From Episyrphus balteatus (Eukaryota; Arthropoda; Insecta; Diptera; Syrphidae), in contig NC_079134.1 of assembly GCF_945859705.1 (NCBI RefSeq), positions 34,548,576 to 34,612,575 of the forward strand: 64,000 nt of DNA, read 5' to 3'. Both the position numbers and the translations under genes were made by a program. Positions 22,044 through 33,903 of the stretch are shown in pieces; the stretch's first letter is position 1; every line of letters begins with the position of its first letter. The notes beneath the pieces were generated by a model, which ran no database searches, was not told the origin of the DNA, and saw nothing but the letters and a program-made list of their open reading frames with translations.

Positions 22044-23436
22044 GAAATGAATTCGTCCCCGAACTAGATGATCCCCGACTAGGACACTGACGATGCTTCC
22101 ATGGCATTATACTCGTTGTCGAACTAGACGAATGCAATTGCTTTTGCAATTGCTTATGCTGCATATGTTGTTCCATCTGTTCGTGCTGCTGCAGTTTCTC
22201 CTTAAGGCCACTACTCGAGCCGCTGGCCAATGTCGTGAACGAACTATTTATAATATTCGATCCGCCAAAGCTACAGCTGCTGAATGCATTCGAAGGTGTT
22301 TGAAACTGTGTATAAGGATGTCTACCGAGAGTATTCGTTGGCATTGTTGTTAAATCCACAAAAGCACCACCACCAACCGAACCACCACCATTAGACCGCT
22401 CCTTATTGACACAGTTTGAATGCCAATGCATTTTGTATCCATCATGTTGATAAACATCCCCGATATGTCTAGGATGTTGTTGTTGTTGGTGGTGCTGCTG
22501 CTGTTGATGATATGGATGCGAATGCAGGTGATGATGGGATGTGTGATGAAGATGGCGCAGGGAATCCGATGTGATGGTTGTACCGCCGCTGGTTGAAAAA
22601 TTCGACAACGATTGGGATAAGCAACGCAAACGTTCCAGATTACGCTGCTGCTGCTGTTGCTGATTGCGTTTGAGGCTTTCTGTGGTCGACGAGTGATGCG
22701 GCGGATGCTTTTGGTGATGGGCGAATGATGTGGCATAGGAGGCTAATTGCTTTGCATACTCGCTGCTTGGTCCAATTGTATTGTATTTACCTAAACTGAG
22801 GCTGCTGCGGTTGATGTTGTTGTTATTGAACTTTGTAGTATCCAAGTCTCCTTCGTGTTCTAACAATTGATGATGATGATGATGATGAAGTTGTTGTTGT
22901 TTTTGTTGTTGTAGATGATTGTAGGCATGGAATGCACACAACGTTTCCTCTTCATCGGATTTCTTCATCTTGTTTAGCATGATGGAGCTGTTACCAAGGG
23001 AGAAGTCATCTCTGATGCATGGACAAATATTCGTAGTGGTAGCAGCTCCACTGCCTAATGGTGTCGTCGTCGAGGGAGCCATCATTCGTGATGATGCTGA
23101 TGTGTTGTTGTGATGTTGTATTTGTTGTTGTTCCCTATCTTCAGCCGTGTTTACATGACAAACATCCGGCTTCACCGATTGTCCTATACTAAAGGCCAAA
23201 TTCGAGCCCACGTTCGCACACTTCATCATTGTCGACGCACAATCATCCAGAATTGAGGACACTTCGAAGCTATTGCTATTCCCAATTCCTCCTCCTTCTC
23301 CTCTTCCGCCAGTGGTGCCAGTGCCACCACAATCAGGTAACAAATCAGTATGGAAGAGGCTGGTGGGTGGTTTTCGATTTGCCAAGGCAGGAGGTGGTGG
23401 TGGTGGTATCAGGTCGACATCTGATTGGGAATCGCA
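22044..23436 (-). CDS. Dipeptidase gene coding exon 2: Q/H-rich linker with proline run
   Basis: Encodes residues 324-787 plus the first base of codon 788. The acceptor is TTTTCTCATTACAG just before TGCGAT; the donor is GTAAGTATT after TTTC. An ATG 21 codons farther upstream lies in the intron and should not be used as a start. Visible features are IPPPPPPAL at about 333-341 (a candidate SH3, WW or profilin-type ligand, inferred), a six-His run at about 507-512 preceded by Q tracts, six Gln at about 582-587, and a mixed Q4-HH-Q4 tract at about 634-643. Stretches such as NLERLRCLSQSLSNFS and IRDDFSLGNSSIML are less biased and may be conserved. No enzymatic domain is recognisable. The other five frames are open by chance because of triplet repeats of CAG, CAT and CAA type. 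The phase-1 end matches exon 3 exactly. Confidence 0.83.
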
Positions 23437-25634
23437 CTGTAATGAGAAAAAAATAGAAAAATTTCGTTCAATGATTTGAATTTGACAAAAAAGTAACAAA
23501 AATAATTGTGATGGATTGAAGATATGGAGAAGAGAAGATTCTAGAGATTCACAGCACAGCGGCTTATCAAAACCAATTTAAAGACAGTTTAGACCTTTTT
23601 TAAACATAATTCCCTAAAAATCACAGAGTTTCTTAAAGGACTTTTTTCAACTTTTTGAATATTCCAAACAAAACAAGGACTCGTGCGTGGGTTGATAATG
23701 TCAACCAAAAACCCCTTTTATACAAAGCCTATCTCTATTTCTACATGACTGATTTTGTCTTGCGTGTGCGTAATGTTAAAAAAACTTTTTCAAAAAGCCT
23801 CTAACAATGCAAAAGGGGCACTGTTTCAAAATAGATGATTTAGTTTTCTACTCGTAGCACACTCATAAGTGACTGAACATAGACAAAGAAATGATTTCAA
23901 AAAGGGTACCTATTTCATTGTGTTTTTCAAGTAATAGAGATAGAGAGGGAAATCATAAAGAAAAAAAAAAAAAAAACAGCTTTTAATATCTTTTATAAGT
24001 TCGATTATTTTAAGTGCGTATTTCTGGGTGTACGACTTTACCTCTACCCGGGGTTTAACAGAGATTTTCCATTAGATTTTATATGCTTGCTCATTTCACA
24101 CCTCATGGAACATTTTCCATATCTCTTTAAGGATAAGAAGAAGAAGACCTATACAAAACAATTCAATTTTATATAACATACCTTTTAATTTTATTGGTTT
24201 CACACATAAACCCTCTGTTGGTAGTAGAAAAGCTATTTTGTATACCTTTTTCTCAGCAGTAGGTTCTTCATAGGTACTTTACCTATCTATAATTATTTTG
24301 AAACAAATGTTCTCTATAATAAATTGTATATAAGGATACCTATATTTATCCAAGATATCCAAAGAAGATGTAACATTTCGAAGAGAAAATAATAATCCTT
24401 TTGGTTAGAAAAATATATAACCCATGTCTATTTTGTGTGTATTGTATAGGTAAAAGTTTGATTAAAGGAATCCTTTTATAAGACAATGAAGATACGGTAT
24501 ATGGTTAACTAGTTTTTGGTTTACAATGTTAAGCCTAAAAATTGTTTACGATAGGCATAGTTAAATTTTTGAACATCTTTTGAAAGTAAAAAACAGGAAA
24601 TAGGAATTTTTTTTGTATTTTCACAAAAATTGAAGAAGTGCTTATATACAGACTTGTTTAATGGGAAAATGCTTTGATTAGACAATTTTTTCAAATCAAA
24701 TCAATTGCAAAAAAGAAAAGAGTTTTTGAGGATATTTGTTTAGTTGATTTCGTTTGCTTTTCTTAAAAAAAAAAAAAATATTAAAATGAAAATAGATATG
24801 GCTTTTCTTTGAGTTAATTTCTTTTATTAATTAGTTTAACACGAAAATTTGGTTCCTGAGAATGTAAAATTTTAAATGATTTAACCATTTACAAGTTAAA
24901 AAATATCAATTGATTTGATAAATTGGCCAGCGCTAATTTATTCTGTGATAAGCTGAAAAAAAGTTACACATACACCATAGTGACCCACTGAATTGACGTG
25001 TATATTACCAGCTCTTTTTCTGGCAATTCTATTCCGATTTTCAAGGTTCAAATGTCAAATTGTAAAGAATAAAATTTTCAATATTTGCATATTTTCAAAA
25101 TATTTTAAAATAAAATATTAAATGAATATTATGAATAAATATTTAAGTAAAACAAAAACACATTCTGAAACCTTTGAAAGAGATATTGGTATAAAATTTT
25201 ATTAGAAATCATGGCTAAACCGCAAAGTATTATTAATTTCTTATCCTGTTTTAGGGTAAAGGTATAAAATATACCTAGTGTTAAATCATAACATATAGGT
25301 TATTTTGAAGCTGCATTGTAAAATTATTTAAAAAATAATATTTTTGACGAACTCCTTGAGTTGATTTATATATAAAAAAAATAGTTAGTCAACGTATATC
25401 ATTGCCCTTTTGAATTGTCTTACAAAAAATTTGGTTTTCTAATATGACTAAATTAGGAGGAAATGATCAACAATATTTAGTTATGAAAACTTAGAAGCGA
25501 TTGAAATAATAGGTAGATACTTGCTTTCAAATAACTTGAAAACCGAAAAAAATGCACGTCCTTTCTCTTTTCGTTAAAGTTGCTTAGATTAATTTTTTTT
25601 AGATGTATATGTACATATATGTATAATTAAAAGT
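23437..25634. other. Intron 1 distal part, nothing recognised
   Basis: AT-rich, low-repeat sequence beside exon 2. No open frame with protein-like composition and no RNA gene was seen. Confidence 0.5.
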
Positions 25635-25635
25635 T

Positions 25636-27115
25636 GTTTTTGACGTGATAACGTCTTATAAACCGATGAACCATGGCAGCCACCACAAAAAAGTGACGCC
25701 ATTTTCTAACGTTACACTCTCGCACTTTCGCAGTGCGTTAAAAAATTTCAATTAAAAATTAAAAATTAACTATTAGAGATACAATAACCTAAACCTTAAT
25801 TCAAATGAAGGTCCGTCAGGGGTAAAACGGAAAGATAAAATTTGGGCTAAACTCTAAACGCGAAGTTGTTATAGATAGATGAGATTAATTTAAGATTAAC
25901 TGCATTTAAGAAAAAATTCTAAAAAATTTTGAAACTAAGCTATAACGTTTTATTTGAACGTTTAACACGTGTTGGGGCTATGACAAAATGATGATTTTGG
26001 GTAGAGGAAATTTTTTTTGACAATTCTAAAGATGCCAGGTGAAAGATGAGAGAACACTCTGCGTTTCGAAATATGAATTTTTGAAAAACACCTTGTTTTT
26101 TAGGGATATTTTTGGGTAATTTTTGATTTTTAGCTTTTTTTTTGAAAGTTCAAAAAATCTAACTTATAGGACATGTAGGTTTTGGCCTTATGCATACATG
26201 TGCATAAGGAAATGGAATCATTTTGTGAGTTTTGACTGAATAACGGAAGAAACAAGTTTAAAAAAAAAAACACGTTTTTTGACCGTTTTTTATTTTTATC
26301 TTTTTTTCTTTAATAGATACAGGAAAAAAGTATATGGAGAAATGATAGACCATGACTACGACTATATGTGTGCGAAGTTTCAATTATTTTCGTAAACACA
26401 ATGTTGAGATAGCAGTAAAATAAAATTTTAGAATTCAACAGGATATAACTTTTGACCAAGAAATTTTATTAAACTTTTATAAGCATCCTGATACAATTAC
26501 CTTTCATTTGGTATATCACACATAACGGTAGATTAACTACAAGCTACACAATGTTAAATCAAGAAACTTGCGAAAAACCTTCAAACACCAGTGGAGATCT
26601 GTTGCCCCCCGAACATCCACCAGTGTGACCGTAATCTCAGTCTGGAAATTCGACATGGTTGACTTTAAAAAATTCTAACTTCTCTTGTAGGCATCTTTGA
26701 AATTAGATTGATACGTCATATGAAAGGTGAAATAATAAGCTTTCACATGGTATATATTTTTTATAGGTTGTCAAACAAAAAAATTGATTCCATAGCCTGA
26801 GAACACAAAAATAAAAGCTTTTTTTGCTTTTTTTAATGAAATTTGATCGAGTTCAAAAAATTCTAGCTCTTTTTGTAGATGTCTCATAGACCTGATCGAT
26901 ATATATATTTTGAGCTAAGACAATAAGCTTTCAGATTGTATAATATTTTTAATGGAATGTAAGGAAAAAAATATAATTAATGACGTGAGAAGATACAAAT
27001 TCATGTTTTTTTGCGCATTATAAAAATTTAATTTATGAAATGAAAGGTGAAATATATCACATGATATAAAATTTTTTATAGGTTGTCATTGAAAAAAATT
27101 GATTCAATAGCGTGA
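25636..27115 (-). mobile_element. Family A repeat copy, 5'-truncated, reverse orientation
   Basis: Begins (plus strand) with TGACGTGATAACGTCTTATA and runs through the same blocks as the copy at 32.2-33.9 kb in reverse. It stops after TTGATTCAATAGCGTGAGAT, without the GAGGTTGTCTG end. The block 'TTTTTTATAGGTTGTCA' occurs twice (26758 and 27094), which implies an internal duplication or a second fragment joined head to tail. Confidence 0.65.
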
Positions 27116-28450
27116 GATAGTGGAGTCAAATCAGCTTTATACCTCGGAATTCAGGGAAAGTCGATGCATCTGAAAAACTAGTATAGGGCTGCATTATAAA
27201 AGGGTCAAATAAGAAAGTTAAAAAAAAAAATTCACCGCTCTCGATTACAACAGTTTTTATGGACCGTTTACTGTCATTCCGTATGCAAGCGTCAATCGGA
27301 ATTGCTGTCTCATTTTAGATTTTGATCAAACTTTGTAGGGATGTTCTCTAGGACTGTAAGGAAGCAAATCCATTATGATTTAATTTTAAGTTGCGTGGTT
27401 TCCCCGGTACCCGCATTCGAACTTTTTCAGAAGGTCATTTTTATGTTATTATAGCTTTGCGTCTACTAAAGATATCTTTTTGTTTGAAACGCCATTTTAA
27501 AGCTTAAGAGTAGTAATTTTTGAATATATATTAAAAAATTACGTAATAATTATCCCTGAATTAAAAATAATTTTTGAAAAACTGGTAATTTTGCTGATTT
27601 TTCATGGTTTTTAACTGGCTCCAGAACCTTGGCTATTATATTTAGGAAGCTTATACTTACCAAATATTAAATATATATATTTTTCAACAAAATAAATCTA
27701 AAATGAACTCGATGGCTGTACTCCTTATGCAAAAATTTTAAGTTCAAAGTTTTGAACTTTGAACTTTTATATAAAAATTTTCAGAATTAAAAAAAAAATT
27801 GGTAAGCTTTTCTAAAGATATACCTAATTAATCCACATATAAGAACAAAGTTTCAAGAAAATTACGTAGGTAACCCGTTTTGAAAATTTGTATTGGTTTA
27901 AAAAAAATTTAATATCCAAAGTTTATATTTTTGATAATTTTTCTTTGAAATAGGATAACTAAAATGCTCCTAAACAAAAATTTTTCCAGAAATCGGTTAT
28001 GTCGTTTACGAGAAAGTCAGAAATCAAGAAAACGCTTCTATGGCAGATACCGTTCAAAAAATATTTTTTGAGAAAAACAATTTTTTATAATTTTTGTCGT
28101 ATGACAAGTACCTTTAATTTTGATCCTTAAAGAAAATTTCATTTCATTTTCTTCTCTGACCGACAGTATAAACTCTGTAATTGAAACGGTAATATTTATC
28201 CAAATGATTCGAAAATAAAGCAATTAGTGAAAACGAAAGTGAAAGCTTTTTATAGATTCACTTATTCACAGAACCAGAATAAAACCCCCGTGCTCTAAAT
28301 TTGCATTTGAACTTGTGCAGAAAAAAATGTTGTGGTTTTGATCATCAAAACCAACATTACCTTGATTGAAAAATTATTTCAAAAATTAAATGCACCACTG
28401 ATGGGTAGCACGTACTTTGTTTTATGTAAAAAAATTTAAAAATGCTTTGA
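27116..28450. repeat. Mixed sequence with decayed family B pieces
   Basis: 27116-27700 is unremarkable intron. At 27990-28130 the blocks 'GAGAAAGTCAGAAATCAAG', 'CAGATACCGTTCAAAAAAT' and 'CGTATGACAAGTACC' resemble family B interior. At 28391, TGCACCACTGATGGGTAGCA resembles the family B left end. These are old fragments with poor boundaries. Confidence 0.4.
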
Positions 28451-31339
28451 ATATTAAATTTATCAATAATATTCAACTAACAGATTTAATCAGTTATAAA
28501 CGACATTTTGATTAATCTACCTAAACATAAAACTTGCTACAAATCAAACGCATTTTTGTGGGTGAACTTTTCTTTCAAATATTTACCCTCTTAAAGTTTT
28601 GAAATAACCTAAAAAGCTGTAAATTATTCAGATTTATCTAAGTAATTTTAGATATTAATGAAGTCTAAAACAAAATAGAAGTAATGAAGGATGGAGAAAA
28701 AAAATTTTGTACCCCTAAGGAATTCCACAAACTTTTTAACCCTTTTTCATTTTTGTTTTCTTTTAATGCATCCTATGATTTCTGATAAGGAGCCTATATT
28801 GAACAACAATTTAAGTACTTAACTTTTATAATATACAAAAAAATAAGCCCATTTTATATCAGAATCTAGAAATATTAGTTTAATTTTTTTAATTCCTCTT
28901 TTAATATAAAAGCCTAATTTCCTGCTATAAATCACTACCTGGAGTTTATTTCCTCCTATTTTTTTATTTATTTTTTTGTTTTGACTCATACAAAACATCA
29001 GTAACATCTTAATCATCCTACCCATTCAACATTTTTTTTTTGTTTATAACTGTCAGAAATATTTTAATTATATCATTACCAATAATAATTGACCAAACTT
29101 TTTTTTATGACCCCATCACAGCATCATACCCATTTTATCAACCTCACTTACCTCGCTCTCACTCAACCCTCACAGACAATTTATACCTAAAAAGATGTTA
29201 AAACTCTGTGTTTATATCATGATGAGGAGGAATATTAAGCTCTGGAATATAATTTATGGGTTCGCTTAAAATTTAAATGCGTGGTACTTAACCTTTTTAT
29301 CTGGTAAGAACCCTTTGCTTAGACAACAATATTTCTTGTCAAATGTCATAATTTCCCACTTTACAAAAAGTTAAAAAAATGAAAAACGTTAAAAAAGATT
29401 AAGCCAAATATATAAAATTTAAATTGTCATCAGATAAAAGACACTTGATAGACTTCTGTCACAAGATTTATTTTCAAGAAAGCAAACAAAGACAAAAAAT
29501 TTCTTCTTTTGCATTTGTTAAATTTAAAAAATAAAAAAAAAAAAACGAAAAAAAAAAACACAGGAACCTCAATTCGAATTCTCTAATTGAAAATGAGGTC
29601 ACTTAAATAAGCCTCTTGACAAAAGAAAATGATGAAAAAAGTACCAAAATACAAAAAAAAAGGGTAAAAGTATATAAGAAAAAAACTTGTTGAAGGAATT
29701 TCAAAAAGTATACAAAAGAAGAAGAACAAAGAATATGAAAATCACTTTTACTACGCAAAACAAATAATAATAGTCCGCCTCTATTCAAGTCAAATTCAAT
29801 TTCAGTGAAAAGGGTACTCCCTTTGATGCAGTACCGGATTATTAGGAACGGAAATTAAAGAAGTTTCTAAAGGGCCCTAACAGGAATGAAAAACAATTCA
29901 AAATTACCTCACTTTTGACTGAGAAATCCCCAAGGATTTCAAAGTTATCGTCTGAGTTGGTGACTTTAAGACTTTTAGTATGTAAATCCGTCCCTGATAA
30001 AATTGACATCCGTCTTTATTGGCACTTGAAATTGTTAAAGGGTTGTTTTTGTATTTCCTTATCCCCCAATGTACCCTACACCCCTACAATATACCTTCCT
30101 ATATTCCTATAATACAAAACTCACCTTTTATCCAGTCAGCGTAATTCCTTGGGGCAAAACTGAAAATTATTTTCCCTTTTTTTCGAAGGTCAAATTATTG
30201 TCTTGTCCTACGGTTCCTTTTTTTCCTTTTTTTTTCTTTTTCTTGTTTGATTTTGTTATTATTTTGTGCTTCCTTAAGGTTAAGTTTTTGTGAATCGCTA
30301 CTTTCTTAGTCCTTTTATGATTGAGCTTGGCAAACAGAGAAGACCTCATAGGCATTTTTGCCAAAAATACAACAAGAAAAAAAAAAATCAACAGATCCAA
30401 GAAATTGGAATGGGATACACATTCAATCGGAATAGAAGCCCCTTTTTTTTTGCACGCGAGAACATTAATTGAAAAAGGGTTCAAATTTGACACGGGTATC
30501 TATATAAATATATTTAGATACTATACTTTTATCTTTGAAACAATATTCATTTCCTTTTATTTTTATCTTAAAAATACAGAGTGAGTATATATAAGAAAGT
30601 AGGTACCTACTTTTCGTAAATCTATAGTTCTTATTAATCAATTTTCCATTTGTCTTTAATGAAATTGAAACTTTTGATACCTGTAGTACCTACTCGTACT
30701 GTAGTATACTTAATATAAATTAAAACTCATTTTTATAAGGATTAAAGGTGCCTTTTAAGGAAAAGTATCGATGATCAAAGAAACTTGTAAATAAATACTA
30801 ATTATATTATTGTTTAAATGATCTGAGATTTAAAAAGACTGACAACAATGACATCAAAGAAATTTTTTATTTATTTATTAAAGTGTTGGTAATAATACTG
30901 TATCTTGTGTTCTTGAAAAAATCTTTGAATTTGTTTTTAAAAAAGAATCAGGGTATTGCAGCCGGATGGATTGAAAAAATCTAAAAAAAAAGAACATTAT
31001 GGAACGAAAATGCTGTGATGAAAGTGAAAATATTGACACAAATTTATAAGAAAAATAATTTGTATTATTGTAAACGGTATTTGTCTTTGAACGGTTTTTT
31101 AATCCTGAATATTTCTTTGAGGTCTAAGTTGATTTCATCGAATTCGCATTAATAACATTTTAATAAAAAATTTCAAAAACTATAATTTTTGATTAAAAAA
31201 AAAAATAAATATTTAAGTTTTTTCTTCAAAACAGGTTGATTCTTTTAAGATTTCGTTTTTTAAGTGTCAATTAATATTTTCTTCAGTGTGGCATCACTGT
31301 TAAAAATTTTGGTGTAAATTCTACGAAAATTTGACCAAA
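28451..31339. other. Intron 1, no supported gene
   Basis: AT-rich with multiple A and T runs. Short open frames (the largest 108 codons, at 30167-30493 minus) are rich in Lys and Phe from homopolymers. I see nothing else. Confidence 0.5.
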
Positions 31340-32191
31340 ATTTTATGTAAATTTAATACTTTGATGTCATGATATGCTAAAGAAGGGCCATGCATTGGAT
31401 CATAAAAATAACAGTTTAAGCCAACGGGACCATCTAAACTAATTTTTTTCTTATCACAGAAAACATGCTTTATTTCATGTCATAAGATCGACAGAAACTT
31501 AGGAGTTGCACTTTACGGGAGGTGTTTATCGATGGTTTTGTCTTTAGCTTTAATGGCTTCAACTGTTTAGCCGTCGAAATCAGTGGTTTCAATATAGAAG
31601 CACTTGCTTTTACACCACTTTTTCCTTTATTTTGGCGGAAGAGTCATGTGAATTTGACGCGAGTCGTAGAATCGCTCTTCTGTCAGCTGCAGTAACAGCA
31701 CTTACTGTTCACCCTTTTATATTTTATTCACAATTGGACTCATTGCGTAAAAAAATTGAAAAGAAATTTCCGGGTTTGTTGCATTTTTTTACCTTTTTGG
31801 CGAATAGACGGGGCACTCATGATTTTCGCTTTTTCTTCCTCTACCAATTATTTCGTGGGACCCACTTAAACTGGAATCAGCTTTAAATTACTAAAAGACA
31901 TCGGAGAACATTTCTGCATTTCTACCTTCTTTGATTTGCACTCGAAAACTAAAAAAAAGCGGATGTGCTATTCAAGTGAGCCAGAATAGGAGCACTTTTT
32001 TCAGAGTTGTTCCGCAAAAAATTGCAAAATTTAACTAACGGGTCATTGAAAATGAATGATTTCGCTCACAGAGAGAGTGCATAAGCGGACATACCAAAAA
32101 GTAAAATATTGATCATTTTGGTATTAAGAGACAGTAATTATATGCACTTATAACTAAAAAAAAAGGTGTGCTATTCAAGTGAGCGGCACTG
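31340..32191 (-). pseudogene. Decayed Tc1/mariner transposon with transposase remnant
   Basis: On the minus strand the terminal sequence CAGTGCCGCTCACTTGAATA starts at 32191 and is preceded by TA (32192-32193), as expected for a TA-targeting Tc1/mariner element. A second copy of the inner motif GTGCTATTCAAGTGAGC (plus-strand reading) lies at 31965-31981, about 200 bp from the one at 32168-32184; paired repeats within the terminal region are the IR/DR layout of some Tc1-like elements. Decayed transposase can be read on the minus strand: VTAADRRAILRLASNSHDS (31655-31720), a Tc1-type helix-turn-helix block, and later KKISLDGPVGLNCYFYDP (about 31400-31460), the conserved 'F..DGPDG...YW.D' region. 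Several stops and frameshifts interrupt it, and the C-terminal catalytic part and other terminus are missing. Confidence 0.8.
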
Positions 32192-32225
32192 TATTTCCTT
32201 TCTTACTTCTTTAAAATAAAAAAAA

Positions 32226-33903
32226 GAGGTTGTCTGTAAAGCCGAATTACGAACGATGATTTTACGTGATAACGTCGTCAGAAAACAGGTTGTGTGCTTT
32301 TGTTTAAAATGAGTCAATTGAGGCGCTTAACTTTTTTCAAACAATCATTAATTTACAAGAAAAAGCTAAAAAAATACCTTTTTATCATTATATTAATTTT
32401 TTTATTCTAAAAGCTTACAAAAAAAATTATGCAATTTAAAAGCCAAGTATTTTTTCTTAAGAATAAAACCATTTTTAAATTTTTACAATTCGCAAAAAGT
32501 ATAAAAATAATTTATTGAAAACAATCATTTTCATCAAAAAAGATAAAAAAAACATGAATTTTTATCTTCTCACGTCATTAATTCCATTTCGATCAAATTT
32601 AATTAAAAAAAGCAAAAAAAAACATTTATTTTTATGTTCTCACCCTATGGAATCAATTTTTTTGTTTGACAACATAAAAAAAATTTGTACCATGTGAAAG
32701 CTTATTATTTCACCTTTCATATGACGTATCAATCTCAATTTGAAAAATGCCTACAAGAGAAGTTAGAATTTTTTAAAGTCAACCATGTCGAATTTCCAGA
32801 CTGAGATTACGGTACTTCCCACACTGGTGGCTGTTCGGGGGGCAACAGATCTCCACTGGTGTTTTAAGGTTTTTCGCAAGTTTCTTTATTTAACATTGTG
32901 TAGCTTGTAGTTAATCTACCGTTATGTGTGATATACCAAATGAAAGGTAATTGTATCAGGATGCTTATAAAAGTTTAATAAAATTTCTTGGTCAAAAGTT
33001 ATAACCTGTTGAATTCTAAAATTTTATTTTACCGTTATCTCAAAATTGTGTTTACGAAAATAATTAAAACTTCGCACACATATAGTCGTAGTCATGGTCT
33101 ATCATTTCTCCATATACTTTATTCCTGTATCTATTAAAAAAAAAAAGATAAAAATAAAAAACGGTCAAAAAACGTGTTTTTTTTTAAACTTGTTTCTTCC
33201 GTTATTCAGTCAAAACTCACTAAACGATTCCTTATGCACATGTATGCATAAGGCCAAAACCTACATGTCCTATAAGTTTGATTTTTTGAACTCTAAAAAA
33301 AAAAGCTAAAAATCAAAAATCACCCAAAAATATCCCTAAAAAACAAGGTGTTTTTCAAAAATTCATATTTCGAAACGCAGAGTGTTGGAAAAAAATCCGT
33401 ATCAGACGCCTAATTTTTTTTTCTCTCATCTTTCACCTGGCATGTTTAGAATTGTCAAAAAAAATTTCCTTTACCCAAAATCATCATTTTGTCATAGCCC
33501 CAACACGTACAACGTTCAAACAAAATGTTATAGCTTAGTTTAAATTTTGTTTAGAATTTTTTCTTAAATGCAGTTATTCTTTAATTAGTCTCATCTATCT
33601 ATAGCAAAAAAATCAATTCTCTACTACTTCGCGTTTAGATTTTAGCCCAAATTTCATCTTTCCGTTTTACCCCTGTTTACCCTTTTAAATGATGGAATTT
33701 TTAAAAATCCTTCATTTAGATTAAGCTTTAGGTTATTATCTTTCAAATAAGCTATAGAAGATTTTTGTAACTCAAATAATTTATTTTTAATTGAAATTTT
33801 TTTCTGCACTGCGAAAGTGCGAGAGTGTCACGTTAGAAAATGGCGTCACTTTTTTGTGGTGGCTGCCATGGTTCATCGATTTATAAGACGTTATCACGTC
33901 AAA
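32226..33903 (+). mobile_element. Family A repeat, full-length copy (~1.68 kb)
   Basis: Left end GAGGTTGTCTGTAAAGCC at 32226; right end GACGTTATCACGTCAAA at 33903. It abuts the decayed Tc1 element on the left and is A-rich at the boundary. Together with the copy at 60.5 kb it defines the family ends. No conserved open frame; the superfamily is not recognised. Confidence 0.72.

Noticed and set aside
23437..23499. Upstream ATG at 23499 extending exon 2
   Set aside because: The added residues lie beyond a good acceptor (TTTTCTCATTACAG) and are AT-rich intron-like, while exon 1 joins in phase at 23436.
31632..31886. 84-codon plus-strand frame
   Set aside because: It is antisense to the Tc1/mariner transposase remnant.
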